Positions 52,709 to 61,585 of a DNA stretch of 64,000 nt are shown here, one piece after another. Numbering within the stretch: position 1 is the stretch's first letter; each line of letters opens with the position of its first letter. The stretch comes from Paenibacillus tundrae (lineage in GTDB: Bacteria > Bacillota > Bacilli > Paenibacillales > Paenibacillaceae). The stretch covers positions 5,388,501 through 5,452,500 of the forward strand of contig NZ_CP145605.1 of NCBI RefSeq assembly GCF_036884255.1. The letters run 5' to 3'. Under the pieces are notes generated by a model. It saw only the letters and a program-made list of their open reading frames with translations. It was not told where the DNA came from and searched no databases. Made by a program: the position numbers and the translations under genes.

Positions 52709-53479
52709 TTAGTACTCAATCGTAATGACAGGAAATCCCAAAGTAACACGGTTCGTTCCTAACACATCATCCTGATGAACGGCCAGCTGCATATTTAATT
52801 GATGCGAACCACTGTTCACGGCCATTGATAACTCAGGGACAACATAAGATACGCTTGTTGTGCTGTCATCTTCATAACGTTCCACTGCACTCAGTTTCAG
52901 CTTATCTGATAATGCTCCTTCAATGTGTCTTACCACAGTACCGGCTTGAACTGGAGCGTTGTTGTGATTTTCTATCCCTACAGCAGCCTCTTCCCCTGTA
53001 CCTTGTACTGAAAAGTTCCAAGTCGCTTTAATACCGACATCTTTAAGCAATCGCTCTACCTGTTCATGCAAAGCGAGATACACACGCCAATCCGTCTCTT
53101 CATTGCCGGATAACTGGATAATCGTATAATATTCTGCTGAATCTGTAACGACAACGTTGACCAGAATGCCCACATCTTCGTTTGACGCCTTCAACTCACT
53201 GCGGTATACATCATGTCCTGTCTGACGTACTAACTCAGGTTTCTGGAGCTGTAGCCCGTCAGCGAGTAATCCCGCTATCTCCTGTGCATCTCCCGTACCT
53301 TGACCCTGCCACTTAAGTACTAAGCGATCTACTTGTTCTATAGCAGCACCTGCCGTGTTCAGCATTTGCTCTAACTTCTCACCTTCAGATACACTTTTCT
53401 CCGCGTATACTTGAGTAATACCGATTAACATAACGATTGCTACTGCTAGTACAGCTGTCATCATCCACCGTTTTAACAT
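52709..53479 (-). CDS. ywmB: YwmB-family secreted protein
   Basis: A 256-residue protein with an N-terminal signal or anchor helix (MLKRWMMTAVLAVAIVMLIGITQVYA) and an exported domain of the YwmB (DUF1779, 'TATA-box binding-like') family found in sporulating Firmicutes. The domain ends VAVHQDDVLGTNRVTLGFPVITIEY in typical fashion. The role is unknown; it is often found near cell-wall genes. The ATG at 53479 is chosen because GGGGG lies eight bases upstream, whereas the ATG two codons earlier directly abuts it. The 302 bp downstream to zwf contain no recognised feature. Confidence 0.88.
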   Translation of the reverse strand: MLKRWMMTAVLAVAIVMLIGITQVYAEKSVSEGEKLEQMLNTAGAAIEQVDRLVLKWQGQGTGDAQEIAGLLADGLQLQKPELVRQTGHDVYRSELKASNEDVGILVNVVVTDSAEYYTIIQLSGNEETDWRVYLALHEQVERLLKDVGIKATWNFSVQGTGEEAAVGIENHNNAPVQAGTVVRHIEGALSDKLKLSAVERYEDDSTTSVSYVVPELSMAVNSGSHQLNMQLAVHQDDVLGTNRVTLGFPVITIEY

Positions 53480-53563
53480 GCTCATTCCCCCGCTCGTTCT
53501 CTATTCTATGAATCTATCAACAGCATGCCCGCTTTCTCTTCGTACTAAACGCTTTATTGCATA

Positions 53564-53607
53564 CAAAAAAAGCCCCATCAACCAATTACTTTGGTTAATC
53601 GGACTTT
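53564..53607 (-). terminator. Terminator of the lia operon
   Basis: On the minus strand AAGTCCGATTAACCAA / TTGGTTGATGGGGCTT form a long stem with G-T pairs and a 4-nt loop, followed by TTTTT. It lies about 105 bp after the liaR stop. Confidence 0.82.
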
Positions 53608-53713
53608 CATACTTAAATCGCTTCTATGTTTTGCTAAGCTTATCGTGTAGATCTAATAGCTTGTATAGTAGAACGACCTATTCGCTCATTTATCGGTCAT
53701 CATTTCAACGTCG

Positions 53714-54391
53714 TTACTCTGCAAGTCCATTCTTATAGGCATATATTGCTGCCTGTGTGCGGTCATCTACGCCTAACTTGGCGAGCAGGTTGGTCACATG
53801 AAATTTAACCGTCTTGATTCCGATAATCAGATCATCGGCAATATCCTGATTAGATTTACCTTGAGCGAGCAAACGAAGGACATCCATTTCACGATCCGTC
53901 AGTTCTTCATGAGCCGGCGCTGCAGCTTGAGGTTGACGGAAACGATTCATCATCTTGGAAGCTACCTGTGACTCCAGTACGGATTGACCACGTGCTGCAG
54001 CACGAATGGCATCAGCTACCTCGTTAGCTCGGGAGGTTTTGAGCAGGTAACTAAAGGCTCCAGCTTCAATAACCGGATACATTTTCTCATCATCCAAGTA
54101 ACTCGTCAGAACGATAACCTTACATTCAGGATACATTTTCAGCAATTGCCGTGTAGCTTCAATGCCATCCATACCTTCCATGACTAAGTCCATCAGAACA
54201 ACATCTGGCTTATATTCCTGTGCCAAACGAATGCCCTCTTCCCCGCTTCCTGCTTCACCGACAACTTCAATGCCATCCTCCGTATCAAGAACTGCGGCGA
54301 GACCAATCCGAACCATTTCGTGGTCATCCACGAGCAGTACCTTAATTGACGTTTCTGACTGTGTGTCCACTTCCGTCTCCTCCATTGACAT
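53714..54391 (-). CDS. liaR: LiaR/VraR-type response regulator of envelope stress
   Basis: A 225-residue NarL-family regulator. The receiver domain has LLVDDHEMVR, the phospho-acceptor D68 (VVLMDLVMEGMDGIEAT, the LiaR/VraR signature) and the Lys in LLKTSRA. The LuxR-type helix-turn-helix (LTDREMDVLRLLAQGKSNQDIA, then IKTVKFHVTNLLAKL) is at about 155-215. The start is at 54391 or two codons later, both after AGGAAGG; either way it overlaps the 3' end of liaS, implying coupling. It should activate the liaI-like/pspA/pspC genes when LiaF releases LiaS. Confidence 0.93.
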   Translation of the reverse strand: MSMEETEVDTQSETSIKVLLVDDHEMVRIGLAAVLDTEDGIEVVGEAGSGEEGIRLAQEYKPDVVLMDLVMEGMDGIEATRQLLKMYPECKVIVLTSYLDDEKMYPVIEAGAFSYLLKTSRANEVADAIRAAARGQSVLESQVASKMMNRFRQPQAAAPAHEELTDREMDVLRLLAQGKSNQDIADDLIIGIKTVKFHVTNLLAKLGVDDRTQAAIYAYKNGLAE

Positions 54392-55442
54392 GTCCTTCCT
54401 CACTTTCATCGCTCATCAAAGGTATCGTAATTTCGATCCGTGTTCCTTTACCAGGTGCTGTTACAAATTGAATGGCTCCACCGATCTCTGTAACACGTTC
54501 ACGCATGTTTGCTAGCCCATAAGAAGCCTGCTTCTGTTCATCCAGATCGAAGCCTTGACCATCATCACGAATTAACACTCTAACTGCATCTGTCCGTCGC
54601 TGTAGCCTAATCTCCATTTTCTCTGCCTTCGCATGACGTAATGTATTAGACATCGCTTCTTGAACAATACGGAACAGATGATTTTCGATGCCTTTAACCA
54701 GGTCAATATCCTCATCGATTTCCAGCACAATGTCCATAGGCACTTTCGTCTTCAGTTCCATGACCAGATCCTTCAATCCCTGCTCCAGCTGTTTGCCTTC
54801 CAGATATACCGGGCGCAAGTGCAATAATAAAGCACGCATCTCCGATTGAGCCACGGAAGCCATCTCTTCGATTAGAGCAACCTGCCGCTGAGCACGTTCA
54901 AAATCCTTTTCCATTTTCCGTCCAACCGCTGTTGCTGTCATGGAAATGGCAAATAACTGCTGAGATACCGCATCATGCAATTCTCTTGCGAGACGCTGAC
55001 GTTCTTCCACAATCGCCGTAACTCTTGCTTGCTCTGCAAGCTGAGCGTTGTTGGTGGATAGTCGCTGTAGCGAGGTGACCTGATCCTCCCACTTCTTCCC
55101 GATCCGCCCAAGCTGATCGCTTAGACGACCAACGTCGTCCATACCTAGATCAGGCACCGTGCGGGAGAGAGAACCTTTTTCCCATTGCAGCAAGGTTTCT
55201 CGCAACAATTCTAGTCTTCGCTTCACCCGGTAGCTTTGGTAAAAACCAAATGCTGCACCGATTCCAATTAACAGCAATAACAATGCCACACCCGATTGGA
55301 TCAGATGTCTCCAGCCTGCAAACGGAGCCAGATAACCATATGTATATAGTACATACAAGACAACCGCGAGCACAATGAAAACAAGGAGGATTCCTTCACG
55401 CATACTTCGGGTTACCATGTCGGTATGTCGTTTGGTGTTCAT
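54342..55442 (-). CDS. liaS: LiaS/VraS-type sensor histidine kinase
   Basis: A 366-residue kinase with two close N-terminal transmembrane helices (about 17-36 and 48-68) and almost no extracellular loop, the intramembrane-sensing type. A HAMP-like linker leads to the HisKA_3 motif ERQRLARELHDAVSQQLFA (His at about 160) and the HATPase domain (IRDDGQGFDLDEQ, SYGLANMRERV). The start at 55442 (MNTKRHTD) follows AAAGGAGGAG. It lies 32 bp after liaF and overlaps liaR. It responds to cell-wall-active antibiotics and membrane damage in known homologues. Confidence 0.93.
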   Translation of the reverse strand: MNTKRHTDMVTRSMREGILLVFIVLAVVLYVLYTYGYLAPFAGWRHLIQSGVALLLLLIGIGAAFGFYQSYRVKRRLELLRETLLQWEKGSLSRTVPDLGMDDVGRLSDQLGRIGKKWEDQVTSLQRLSTNNAQLAEQARVTAIVEERQRLARELHDAVSQQLFAISMTATAVGRKMEKDFERAQRQVALIEEMASVAQSEMRALLLHLRPVYLEGKQLEQGLKDLVMELKTKVPMDIVLEIDEDIDLVKGIENHLFRIVQEAMSNTLRHAKAEKMEIRLQRRTDAVRVLIRDDGQGFDLDEQKQASYGLANMRERVTEIGGAIQFVTAPGKGTRIEITIPLMSDESEEGHVNGGDGSGHTVRNVN

Positions 55443-55474
55443 ACAGGTCTCCTCCTTTGTCATCTTTTTAATTA

Positions 55475-56122
55475 CTACGGATTACTAATGCTTAGGTCGC
55501 CAACAATATAGGAAATTACAAATTTTGCTTTATGTTCACTGGACTCGTAGCCAGGAGTTCTCCATATTATTTTATTCATCATCCCACTGTCCTGCTCGCC
55601 ATTCAGATTAACGCGGCCAAACAGTACGAATGCTTCAATTTCAACGCCATAATCTTCAGGCAAGGTCAAGCGCACATTACCCATAACGCCCTGAAGTAAT
55701 ACAATAGTTTGTTTCTCTTCCGGAATAGACAGCGATAGATCTGCGTTAACTTCCCCCATGGCATGCCACAGACTCATACTTTGTAACCGCCAAGGCTGTT
55801 GATCCCAATAGAACCGTGCCATAAAATTTTGTCTACGCATGACATTTTCATTCAGATGAATCTTCTTTGTTTTGGAGTAGAAAAAAGCGAGTGAAGCAAG
55901 TACGATCAAAAATACAATCATCAAATTATCGAGCAACAATAACGCTGCACCGATTCCCAAGCAACGATACCCTTTACGTGTAACACCTTTTTGAACTTGA
56001 ATCATCCCATACGTTAGCAGGATCAGTGCGGCAAGAGTTAGAAAGTTCATATTTTGATTCAATAACATTAAGGCGCCAATCACAATGATTAACACTGCAA
56101 GCCATTGATTTTTTTTATTCAT
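55475..56122 (-). CDS. liaF: LiaF-type inhibitor of the LiaSR system
   Basis: A 215-residue membrane protein. The N-terminal half has about four hydrophobic segments (residues 6-100), and the cytosol-facing C-terminal domain (about 105-215: LHAMGEVNADLSLSIPEEKQ after WRLQSMSLWH, then VMGNVRLTLPEDYGVEIEAFVLFGRVNL) is the LiaF domain that holds LiaS in check. The start at 56122 (MNKKNQWL) follows GAGGAGGTG. It opens the liaF-liaS-liaR block and lies after a hairpin that follows the pspA-like gene. Confidence 0.92.
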   Translation of the reverse strand: MNKKNQWLAVLIIVIGALMLLNQNMNFLTLAALILLTYGMIQVQKGVTRKGYRCLGIGAALLLLDNLMIVFLIVLASLAFFYSKTKKIHLNENVMRRQNFMARFYWDQQPWRLQSMSLWHAMGEVNADLSLSIPEEKQTIVLLQGVMGNVRLTLPEDYGVEIEAFVLFGRVNLNGEQDSGMMNKIIWRTPGYESSEHKAKFVISYIVGDLSISNP

Positions 56123-56169
56123 CTCCACCGCACCTCCTCTGTAAACGTAATCTTCTCTATTCGATGGAA

Positions 56170-56203
56170 AAGCCATACCAGGCACTGAGGTCCCGTATGG
56201 CTT
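56170..56203 (-). terminator. Attenuator-like hairpin between pspA and liaF
   Basis: AAGCCATAC (56170-56178) / GTATGGCTT (56195-56203), 16-nt loop that can pair further (GGnaCC type); on the minus strand followed by TTTTCC. It probably limits read-through from the highly induced stress genes into the sensor genes. Confidence 0.72.
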
Positions 56204-56272
56204 AACCTTTGCTCTACAAACCGTTCTCTATTCACGATTTATAGAATATCATATTGTTTGCATAGCGAACAG

Positions 56273-56980
56273 TTATTCTTTTGAAGTGCTGCCTGCATCA
56301 TTTTTGGAGCCATTGCCCATTTTGTTTTTCAAAGCTTGCAGCTGTTGATCAACTTTGAACTGTTTTTCGGCATCCACAGGATTAGTGTACGTGGATTGTG
56401 TGTTGCGATATGGTGCACGGATTACGTCAGCTTCAGCTTCCATTTGCATGATTTTTTCTTCCATGCGGTGGAATCCAAGTGATGCGCCTCCGCTCTCGAT
56501 GCTGTGCAAGCTGTTGATTTGAGACATTTGTTTTTTCGCTTTAGCCATCTGAGCACGAGATACCAGTTCATTGCGTTTGTTACGCATTTTGTAGAACTCA
56601 TCTTTCATGTCATGAAGCTGTTGCAACAAATCTTTGGCTTGTGCTTCCGATTGTGCATGAAGATCGCTGTATTCCGTAATTTTTTGATCAAAGTAGATTT
56701 TCTCTTCCAGCAATTTGCGAGCTACTTCTTCCTGACCATTAGCCAAGGCAGCTTCAGCTTGAGACTCACGTTGTACAGATGTGCGCTCTGCTTCATCCAA
56801 ACGTTGCTTCATACGGCGCTCATTTGCCATTTGTTTGGCAACAGTTACCTCAGCCTCGTGAATTTCAGCCTCCATATCACGCAAATACTGATTCAACATT
56901 ACAATTGGGTCTTCCACTTTATCCAACATATCATTAACCGATGCTTTCGTCATATCCTTAATCCGTTTAAATACTCCCAT
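56273..56980 (-). CDS. liaH: PspA/IM30 family protein (LiaH-like), copy 2
   Basis: A 235-residue coiled-coil membrane-stabilising protein. It starts MGVFKRIKDMTKASVNDMLDKVEDP, the amphipathic-helix start that binds damaged membrane, followed by long alpha-helical hairpins rich in Glu, Lys and Gln (about 25-190) and a polar tail. The start at 56980 follows AAGGGAG and lies one base after the stop of the PspC gene. Homologues form large ESCRT-III-like rings that seal the membrane against proton leakage. It is the last gene before the hairpin. It is more typical of PspA than the copy at 57727. Confidence 0.93.
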   Translation of the reverse strand: MGVFKRIKDMTKASVNDMLDKVEDPIVMLNQYLRDMEAEIHEAEVTVAKQMANERRMKQRLDEAERTSVQRESQAEAALANGQEEVARKLLEEKIYFDQKITEYSDLHAQSEAQAKDLLQQLHDMKDEFYKMRNKRNELVSRAQMAKAKKQMSQINSLHSIESGGASLGFHRMEEKIMQMEAEADVIRAPYRNTQSTYTNPVDAEKQFKVDQQLQALKNKMGNGSKNDAGSTSKE

Positions 56981-56981
56981 T

Positions 56982-57479
56982 TTACTTTTCTCCCTTCTCG
57001 TAACGAGATAATTTTTGGCGAAGCTCTTCAACTTCTTTTTTCAAAGCTTTTTTCTCAATATCTTTCATCATGGAGTCCAGATCACTTTCTTGATGTGTTC
57101 CAGCTCCGTAGGCATTGTTGTCATACGAACGTGGATCTGATTGCGGTCTGCCGTTATAACCTGGGCCAGGACTGAAGCTTCCATGACCTGATTGGTTATG
57201 GTTATTTTGATACGGGCCTCTTGGCGGCTGATGATCATAGTTGTTGTATCCTCTGCCAGGACCTGATCCGTATCCGTATGGATCATATGGCGGATAGGGT
57301 TCTTTTGGAACTACCAGTGCTGCGATGAAATAAATTAACAACGACGTACCGCCAGTTACGAAGATACTAATGACGAAGATGATCCGAAGTAGTGTGGAAT
57401 CCATTCCAATGGATTCGGATATCCCGCCACACAAACCGGTTAACATTCGGTCACGCGTTGAGCGGTATAGTTTGCTCAT
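56982..57479 (-). CDS. PspC-domain protein with Gly/Asn/Pro-rich tail
   Basis: A 165-residue protein. The N-terminal PspC domain (about 1-62) reads MSKLYRSTRDRMLTGLCGG and GGTSLLIYFIAALVVPKEPY, with one to two membrane helices. It is followed by a low-complexity linker of Gly, Pro, Asn, Tyr and His (about 65-130) and a short coiled coil (DIEKKALKKEVEELRQKLSRYE) at the C-terminus that may contact the PspA protein. GGAG precedes the ATG. The N-terminal half is nearly the same as the short PspC protein encoded next door, so the two arose by tandem duplication. Confidence 0.93.
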   Translation of the reverse strand: MSKLYRSTRDRMLTGLCGGISESIGMDSTLLRIIFVISIFVTGGTSLLIYFIAALVVPKEPYPPYDPYGYGSGPGRGYNNYDHQPPRGPYQNNHNQSGHGSFSPGPGYNGRPQSDPRSYDNNAYGAGTHQESDLDSMMKDIEKKALKKEVEELRQKLSRYEKGEK

Positions 57480-57496
57480 GTGCTTACTCCTTTCGT

Positions 57497-57721
57497 TTAC
57501 TTGTGTCCTCTTACGTGATCGTATGGATCAGCGTAGTAGGGTTCCTTCGGCACCACCAATGCAGCGATGAAGTAGATGAGCAGTGATGTACCTCCCGTAG
57601 CGAAAATACTGATGAAGAAGATGAGGCGTAGCAGCGTGGAACTGATTCCGAGATTCTCGGAGATGCCGCCGATCAAACCTGTCAGCATCCGATTACGCGT
57701 TGAGCGGTATAATTTACTCAT
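57497..57721 (-). CDS. Short PspC-domain protein
   Basis: A 74-residue membrane protein consisting of a PspC domain only (LYRSTRNRMLTGLIGGISE, then GGTSLLIYFIAALVVPKEPY) and a short polar tail. It is a tandem paralogue of the 165-residue protein that follows 17 bp later. AAGGAG precedes the ATG. In known systems PspC anchors PspA to the membrane or passes on the stress signal. It starts 5 bp after the first pspA-like gene. Confidence 0.92.
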   Translation of the reverse strand: MSKLYRSTRNRMLTGLIGGISENLGISSTLLRLIFFISIFATGGTSLLIYFIAALVVPKEPYYADPYDHVRGHK

Positions 57722-57726
57722 TTTAA

Positions 57727-58401
57727 CTACTCCTTTTTGTCATTGTTTAATTTCTGTTTCAGCCTTTCCAGCTCTTTATCCAGCGTTCCGGAAGACATGC
57801 TTCCTGCTGATCCAGAACCATCCTGGCCCATACGGCGTATGTCCCGTAAGCTTTGTGCTTCGTATTCAAGGTCAGAGACTTGATCATCCAGTCGATTGAA
57901 CATCCGTGGGACATTCTGACCGTTATTATAGTGACTTCTCTGATTCATTCGTTGTTGTAGCTGGATGGTTTGCATCCGTGCGTAGTAATATTGGCGCTTA
58001 CTGTAGACATTTTGATATTCTACTTTGAGCTGATCAATCTGTTCATCAAGCTCCTGTAATGCCGCATTACTTTGGGCGTACAATTCATTGTACTGATCCA
58101 TTTTTTCTTCATGTAGAATTTTTTCTTGGAGAGCAAGTTTGGCAAGATGCTCCTCACCAGCTTTTAAGGCCATTGAAGCCTGTTCTTCACGTTTGTGAAC
58201 CATCGATGCTGCCTGATCAGCTTGCTGTTTCATCTGTCTGGTGTGACTTGCATATTGATGACGAAGCTTCTCAGCTTCACCGATGTCTTGGCGGGTCGAG
58301 ATCAGAAACTGGTCAATCAGTTTGACTGGATCCTGACTTTGCTCCAAATGTTCATTCAACGTAGCTACGGTAATATCCCGCATTCGACGAAATACACTCA
58401 T
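57727..58401 (-). CDS. PspA/IM30 family protein, copy 1
   Basis: A 224-residue, highly helical protein with the PspA-type start MSVFRRMRDITVATLNEHLEQSQDP and long Gln/Glu/Lys-rich coiled coils (about 30-190), ending in a Ser/Gly linker and a final helix (DKELERLKQKLNN). It is clearly diverged from the second PspA in the operon, with shorter length and extra Gln. AAGGAGG precedes the ATG. Two different PspA paralogues with two PspC partners in one operon suggest matched pairs. Confidence 0.92.
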   Translation of the reverse strand: MSVFRRMRDITVATLNEHLEQSQDPVKLIDQFLISTRQDIGEAEKLRHQYASHTRQMKQQADQAASMVHKREEQASMALKAGEEHLAKLALQEKILHEEKMDQYNELYAQSNAALQELDEQIDQLKVEYQNVYSKRQYYYARMQTIQLQQRMNQRSHYNNGQNVPRMFNRLDDQVSDLEYEAQSLRDIRRMGQDGSGSAGSMSSGTLDKELERLKQKLNNDKKE

Positions 58402-58435
58402 TATATTCTGTCCTCCTTCTCATAATCGTGAAATC

Positions 58436-58744
58436 TTAGTAACGGCGATGACTGTTGCGTTTGTTCCCAAGCATCGATACCCCTAAGATAATCAACCCGA
58501 TTGCGATGATTGGTCCGAGCAACCAAGATAACTTACCGATCAATGCGATGATACCGATGATCAGTACAATCCATCCCAGCGTTGTGTTACCACGCTTCAC
58601 TCCGTAGTACCCAAGTGCAATCATCAGAATCGGAATCAAATATCCCATCATGTATCCTAGCAAAGGTGTTAACTTTCCGAAGAGGATGAGTGCGCCTAGC
58701 GCAATCAGTACAATCGCCCAGCCGTTTCCTTTATTCCATCTCAT
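58436..58744 (-). CDS. LiaI-like small membrane protein
   Basis: A 102-residue protein with three to four hydrophobic segments (WAIVLIALGALILFGKL, YLIPILMIALGYYGV, LGWIVLIIGIIALIGKL, IIAIGLIILGVSMLG) and a basic C-terminus (NKRNSHRRY), matching the LiaI/LiaF-like transmembrane family. In Bacillus LiaI is the membrane anchor for LiaH; the same role is likely here for the PspA proteins. The start at 58744 (MRWNKGNG) follows GGTGGA; a longer frame lacks a site. It is the first gene of the lia/psp operon. Confidence 0.85.
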   Translation of the reverse strand: MRWNKGNGWAIVLIALGALILFGKLTPLLGYMMGYLIPILMIALGYYGVKRGNTTLGWIVLIIGIIALIGKLSWLLGPIIAIGLIILGVSMLGNKRNSHRRY

Positions 58745-58801
58745 TATGTTTTCCACCGCCCTTTCCGTGTGCATTTGTTTCTTGTTTAACCTTATGTCCT
58801 T

Positions 58802-58866
58802 ATTCTAGGGGAATTTGCGACTTTTCAAAACAGACTGTGGACGGTTTTTCATCCTAGACTCAGGTC
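58802..58866 (-). promoter_or_regulatory. Candidate LiaR-controlled promoter of the lia/psp operon
   Basis: On the minus strand TTTGAA (58824-58829) and TAGAAT (58802-58807) are spaced 16 bp. About 30 bp further upstream GACTCAGGTC (58857-58866) resembles the ACT-nn-AGT dyad reported for VraR/LiaR-type regulators, with one mismatch. A TCAGA/TCTGA dyad follows near 58903. The match is short and the role is inferred from position. Confidence 0.35.
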
Positions 58867-59111
58867 GGGGATCATATTCGACCTTTGGCTATCTTTATAT
58901 CAGACCTTGATCTGACAAGGTTCGCCCAAGCCTCCTTATCCCCCTATTACCCGCATTAGAGCCCCGTATGACCTTCCATCTACAGATACAGTCCTTACCC
59001 TAAGTTACGTTTATGATGAGTTCGCGTTTCTACATCATAGCCCTAGAAATGAAGTTTCCAACGCAACCCTCATTATATATTACTTTTTTATCCATATAAT
59101 CTAAATTTAGA

Positions 59112-59140
59112 TTGTTTTAATTGTAAGCGTTTACTAAAAT
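59112..59140 (+). promoter_or_regulatory. Promoter with embedded cre box ahead of the membrane AraC gene
   Basis: TTGTTT (59112-59117) and TAAAAT (59135-59140) are 17 bp apart. TGTAAGCGTTTACT (59122-59135), a cre match failing only at the last base, fills the spacer. CcpA bound there would exclude RNA polymerase. The remaining part of the 432-bp divergent gap (58867-59111) holds no gene. Confidence 0.6.
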
Positions 59141-59176
59141 AGTGATATGACTACCCTTTATGTCAGGAGATGACCT

Positions 59177-61585
59177 GTGCGATCCTTAACTTATTTACAT
59201 AAAATGATAGTGTATGGCATTCTGCTGAGCACGCTACCCATTCTTTTAACTGGAATTGCTGCTTTTCTCTACTCTTCCCATCAGATGGAGTCACATCGTA
59301 TTCAAGCGAATCAACAGCTACTTTCACAAATGCAATCAAACGTAGAGCACAAACTTGGGACGGTCAGTTATATGCTGGATCAAGCGACTCGTTCTCCAGT
59401 GACTATACAATCTCTGTCGTCACCTTATCTAAGCCCAAAGCCAGCTATTGCGAACAAACTGCAATCCGAGTTCCAACATATGAGATCCTGGGAACCATTA
59501 ATGGACATTACACTGGTTAACCAAACTCGGGACTGGCTTATCGATCATGCAGGACTTTATCTGAATACGGATTTCCCACTGTCTCTCCCTATGAAAGACT
59601 TACTGTCGAATACGCTCACATCAGGTTGGCAACTTGTCCCGTCCTCTGTTTTTAATAACCAAGAGCGGATGAAGAGTTCTGGCTGTAATTATCATATTGC
59701 ACTAGCAAGGTCGATCCAAACGATAAATGACTCAACTAACTCGGCTCTTATTGCTGGAATACCTGCGTGTTCACTACAGACTCCCTCTGAGGCAACAGAT
59801 ACGAATTCATCCGCTTCAGGACTGATCATTGTCAACCGTGAACAACGTATCATTGCACATCCAGACCCTAGCTATATGGGTAAACCCTTAGCTGCGACCG
59901 GCTTAATCAATAGTGACACGGGGGAAAGCCTGAGTGAGCAACTCTCTCCTGCTTCGCTTCCGGCGTCCTCTTCGTACGGTGAACTGCACACGTCAGATCA
60001 GCACTATTCCATGGTATACTCCCAATCCCCACTAAAAGGATGGAGCTATATTCTGGTTACACCGATGAATATCCTGAATCGGGAGTACATTCAAGTCGCA
60101 TTACACACGATGTATATCAGTATTGGAATGTTACTTCTATCTCTACTGCTTTCCTGGCTAGGTTCAAAGCGAATGCACACACCCATTCAGAGACTCCTCT
60201 CCCAAGTCGGCATTAAAGAGCAAGTAGCAGCAAGAGCTACAAGCTCACTGCAAGCGGAATCCGAGATCTCTATGGATGAGTTTGAACAAATTAGAGCTGG
60301 TGTCTCTCAATTATCTGCATCCCGTTCTCAGCTTGAGAACAAGTTGAATCATTATGTAATGCATACACGCAACCATTTCTTAATGAATATATTTCTGGGA
60401 AAATATCCACCCACTAAGCTACAACACATCTTGAATGAACAAGGATATGCCTCTCAGCTCAAGCAATGGCAACATATTGCCGTCATAACGATACAAGCAG
60501 ATCTTGTGAATCATGCAAAATATAGCTCACAAGACCGGGAGTTGCTCCTGTTCGCTATTCAAAATATGTTAGAGGAAACTATCTTGCCTGAGTTGCAATT
60601 GCTCCCGATTGTAATCGAGCAGACCGTTGTAACGGTCATTGGAACCTATGAATCAGATTCAGATGAGTTTACGATACGGTTATACGCTCAAACAGAGGAA
60701 CTACAACGACGAGTTCAGGATCTGCTCAGTTTACAGATAAGCATTGGAATCAGTCAGTCCTATTCTTCTCTATTGGAAGTGCACCAAGCCTATACTGAGG
60801 CTATGGAGGCTCTCCAGCACCGTCTCAAATTAGGGACAGGCGTTATTATTCCATATGAAACCGTTAAGTCCCACATTTCGCATTGGTCGATGGCTTACCC
60901 GGAGTCATTCGAGTACGAGTTAATTCAGGCTATTCAATCCGTGGATGAAACTGAAGCTATTTCTATGCTCCAGCAGCTGCTTGAATATGTATTTAATATG
61001 GAGTCCACACCAGAGGAGTATCAGTTGATGTTGATGCGATTGCTTACACGTATTCTGTTAATGATGCAGGAAGTCGGCGTACCTCTAGGGCAGATTACAG
61101 TTGGACAGAGCAGTATGTTCAAACAACTCTTTACTCTCCAGTCTGCGGCTGAAGTTGAACAATGGTTTACCCAACGTATTATCATGCCGATTATAACTAT
61201 TCTTAAGGAAAGGCAGTATGCACAATACCATCATATTTCTGAGAAAATAATTGCTCTGATCCAGCAGCGCTATGATACAGATCTTACATTAGAGGAGTGC
61301 GCTGCCCTTCTCCACTACAATGCCAATTATCTAAGCGGTGTATTTCGCAAGGAAACAGGCTGTTCCTTCAGTGAATATCTAACCAAGCATCGATTTACGA
61401 TAGCTAAGAAGTGGTTAGAAGAGACCGATCTCACGGTTAAGGATATTGCAGCCAGACTTCGATACAACAACCCGCAGAACTTTATCCGTTCCTTTCGCAA
61501 GTGGGAGGGTATCACACCTGGACAATACCGAGAACGTAAACGTCGAGCTGGCTATGTACAGGAAAGTCGTTCATTTGGGAAATAA
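59177..61585 (+). CDS. Membrane-anchored AraC-family regulator with extracellular sensor
   Basis: An 802-residue one-component regulator. It has a transmembrane helix at about 10-33, an extracellular Cache-like sensor (about 34-300), a second helix (about 310-330), a long cytosolic region (about 335-690) and a C-terminal AraC double helix-turn-helix (LTLEECAALLHYNANYLSGVFRKE, then VKDIAARLRYNNPQNFIRSFRKW, GQYRERKR). The start is a GTG with AGGAG seven bases upstream. It has no kinase or receiver motif, so the outside signal must pass straight to the DNA-binding domain. Such regulators usually sit next to a sugar ABC transporter, but none is adjacent here. The cre box suggests a role in carbon-source use. 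Confidence 0.92.
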   Translation: MRSLTYLHKMIVYGILLSTLPILLTGIAAFLYSSHQMESHRIQANQQLLSQMQSNVEHKLGTVSYMLDQATRSPVTIQSLSSPYLSPKPAIANKLQSEFQHMRSWEPLMDITLVNQTRDWLIDHAGLYLNTDFPLSLPMKDLLSNTLTSGWQLVPSSVFNNQERMKSSGCNYHIALARSIQTINDSTNSALIAGIPACSLQTPSEATDTNSSASGLIIVNREQRIIAHPDPSYMGKPLAATGLINSDTGESLSEQLSPASLPASSSYGELHTSDQHYSMVYSQSPLKGWSYILVTPMNILNREYIQVALHTMYISIGMLLLSLLLSWLGSKRMHTPIQRLLSQVGIKEQVAARATSSLQAESEISMDEFEQIRAGVSQLSASRSQLENKLNHYVMHTRNHFLMNIFLGKYPPTKLQHILNEQGYASQLKQWQHIAVITIQADLVNHAKYSSQDRELLLFAIQNMLEETILPELQLLPIVIEQTVVTVIGTYESDSDEFTIRLYAQTEELQRRVQDLLSLQISIGISQSYSSLLEVHQAYTEAMEALQHRLKLGTGVIIPYETVKSHISHWSMAYPESFEYELIQAIQSVDETEAISMLQQLLEYVFNMESTPEEYQLMLMRLLTRILLMMQEVGVPLGQITVGQSSMFKQLFTLQSAAEVEQWFTQRIIMPIITILKERQYAQYHHISEKIIALIQQRYDTDLTLEECAALLHYNANYLSGVFRKETGCSFSEYLTKHRFTIAKKWLEETDLTVKDIAARLRYNNPQNFIRSFRKWEGITPGQYRERKRRAGYVQESRSFGK

